Shown piece after piece: positions 62,753-64,000 of a DNA stretch of 64,000 bases. Numbering within the stretch: the first letter of the stretch is position 1; every line of letters starts with the position of its first letter. The position numbers and the translations under genes are program-made. Under the pieces are notes generated by a model. That model made no database searches, was not told where the DNA came from, and saw only the letters and a program-made list of their open reading frames with translations. The DNA is from Cucumis sativus (taxonomy: Eukaryota > Streptophyta > Magnoliopsida > Cucurbitales > Cucurbitaceae): assembly GCF_000004075.3 (NCBI RefSeq), contig NC_026656.2, forward strand, positions 20,470,607-20,534,606, given 5' to 3'.

Positions 62753-62788
62753 ATCTTCTTCATTAATATCAATATTAATGAAGAAGAT
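62753..62788. repeat. Perfect palindrome, 17-bp arms and 2-nt centre
   Basis: ATCTTCTTCATTAATAT at 62753-62769 is followed by CA and by its exact reverse complement at 62772-62788. It lies about 195 bp beyond the DUF599 stop codon, in or just after its 3' UTR. As RNA it would make a tight hairpin. Confidence 0.9.
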
Positions 62789-62982
62789 CCCATCAAGATT
62801 GTGCATTTAAATATGATTGGACAAAAAATGATCATTTGAAAAGAGGTGCATTTTTTTTTATCGAAAAAGAAAAAGTTGGTCTGAATTTGCATAAGAGTAC
62901 ATAATAAAATAGATAAAGAAAAAAAATGTATGGGGGCAAATTTGATTCATAAATCTCATATAGGTTTTAAGAAATGATGTCT

Positions 62983-64000
62983 CTACACAAAGTTTTCACT
63001 ACCAACAACAATACCTTTATTGGCTTCAACTTTGGTGGTATTGTTTTTGTTATGAGCATTACAAGAAACAAAGTCCAAATTATAAAGCAAAGGTAGCAAA
63101 GAAAGATAGCATAAAAACACAAGCACGGGTCCAAATATCCAAAGCAAAAGAGGAACAGCCGTGTAGAAGAGGCGATTCCCGACCGTATTGAGGATGCAAC
63201 CTTTCTCGAACAGCTCCGACAAGTACTTAGGTGTCACGGGCGACATCGGTTCTTGTGGTGTGTTGATCAAAACATTCACTTGGTTGATGAATCTGATGGA
63301 AAGGGAATGGCACAAGAAGGAGAAGAGGAAAATAGTGAGAATGGAGACATATTTGAGAGATAACATAAACTCGCCGTGCGCCCCGAAAACAGAGTCGTTC
63401 AGTGGCTTTTTGATGCTGTAGGTGCTGCTCAAAATCGCAGCAAGGCCACACGAGATGAGGATCGAGGTTGTAGCCATAAGAGTTGATCCCATTATGGCAT
63501 TTCTTAGAGTTTGAACAGCAAGAATGTTCTTCTTGTCAATATCCTGAACTTGAAACAAATACCATTTTAGTTAATCAATAATGAAGATTTTTTTTTTTTT
63601 ATATCAAATTGTGTTATAATTTTGGTAACGTTGTGAAATATTGTTAATTGAGTGAATTGCAAGTAAATATATTTCCCCTAAAAAAGAGAAGAAAAAAATA
63701 ACCCTCCAAGACTAATAATAATAATAACAACAAAAGTCAGTTTTTTTTTTTTTTTTGTGTGCGTGAACAACACCTTTTTAGAAAAACATTAATGACAATT
63801 TTTCAATTTTAAGAATTGAATTAGAATATTGAAAAAATAAATAGCTTAGTTTTATTAAAGAAGTTTTTTTTTTTCAAAAAATAGAAAAAGAAAAGCTATT
63901 TACATTTAGTTTGTTTTCTTTTATTTCCTTTTATTAAATGGAAAGAAAAGGATTTTGTTTCTATTTTCTTTTTTGAATTCTAAATCATTAACTTCTTCTT
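62983..64000 (-). CDS. DUF599 family membrane protein (partial; last exon only)
   Basis: Last exon 63543-62983 (186 residues plus stop) after an acceptor AAGTTCAG|GATATTG. It encodes DIDKKNILAVQTLRNAIMGS, then hydrophobic segments (TLMATTSILISCGLAAIL; YVSILTIFLFSFLCHSLS; LFYTAVPLLLWIFGPVLVFLCYL) with a conserved RFINQVNVLINTP loop and EKGCILNTVGNRLFY. These are features of plant DUF599 proteins, multi-pass membrane proteins of unknown function (Arabidopsis At5g24790/At5g24600 type, from memory). The remainder to 64000 is intron: poly-T runs near 63589-63600, 63741-63756 and 63866-63874, no exon seen. The first part of the protein is beyond the right edge. Confidence 0.85.

Larger units (their letters stand above)
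54833..62982. other. 8 kb gene-poor region upstream of bZIP
   Basis: bZIP upstream region, including a GC-richer island (55440-55690) with an AT-rich TATA-like stretch beyond it. 55700-57950: AT-rich, AT microsatellite about 56838-56855, no gene. 58000-58266: CACTA-like MITE candidate. 58300-60700: AT-rich. 60700-61100: somewhat more complex sequence without an ORF. 61510-61552: site II cluster. 61560-62740: AT-rich. 62753-62788: palindrome. 62800-62982: 3' UTR of the DUF599 gene. Confidence 0.6.

Overview
The window is nuclear DNA of a flowering plant. It is AT-rich, its genes are broken by many GT-AG introns, there are no operons, and every gene I could assemble is a plant-type protein. I rebuilt the exons by hand, joining conserved protein segments across donor and acceptor sites in matching phase; most models come out in frame at the family's usual length. 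Gene content and the style of the dispersed repeats make me lean towards a eudicot, probably Cucurbitaceae, but that placement is inference only.

Left block (1-28.5 kb): the TEBICHI / DNA polymerase theta gene (minus strand, 3' end beyond the left edge), a small truncated 2-on-2 haemoglobin gene (GLB3, minus), a LAMMER-type AFC3 kinase (plus), a GET2/CAML-like ER receptor for tail-anchored proteins (minus) and a tRNA m7G46 methyltransferase (TRM8, minus). From memory of Arabidopsis, TEB, GLB3, GET2 and AFC3 lie together at about At4g32660-32700, so this looks like an old gene neighbourhood with a local rearrangement.

Middle block (28.5-46 kb): a 6 kb AT-rich gene-free stretch, then a NAC transcription factor (plus) converging on a gene for an ER-targeted, membrane-anchored coiled-coil protein of the At2g24420/At4g31340 type (minus, 13 coding exons). 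The matching Arabidopsis pair is, from memory, At2g24430/At2g24420.

Right block (46-64 kb): an intronless calmodulin-like gene (plus), a group C bZIP gene related to bZIP9 (minus) with a 3 kb repeat-bearing intron, an 8 kb gene-poor stretch, and the last exon of a DUF599 membrane protein gene (minus) whose 5' part lies beyond the right edge. bZIP9, DUF599 and TRM8 are also close together in Arabidopsis (about At5g24790-24840, from memory).

The genes do not form one pathway. They are housekeeping (DNA repair, tRNA modification, tail-anchored protein insertion, splicing-factor phosphorylation) plus regulatory genes (NAC, bZIP, calcium sensor). I found no clear new biological system. The most interesting signals are two GC-AG introns in one small haemoglobin gene, twin G-boxes one helical turn apart upstream of GET2, a poly-C run beside the bZIP TATA box, a four-fold GGCCCA cluster with no gene attached, a perfect 17-bp-arm palindrome, an intronic hairpin, and traces of SINE and CACTA-like elements.
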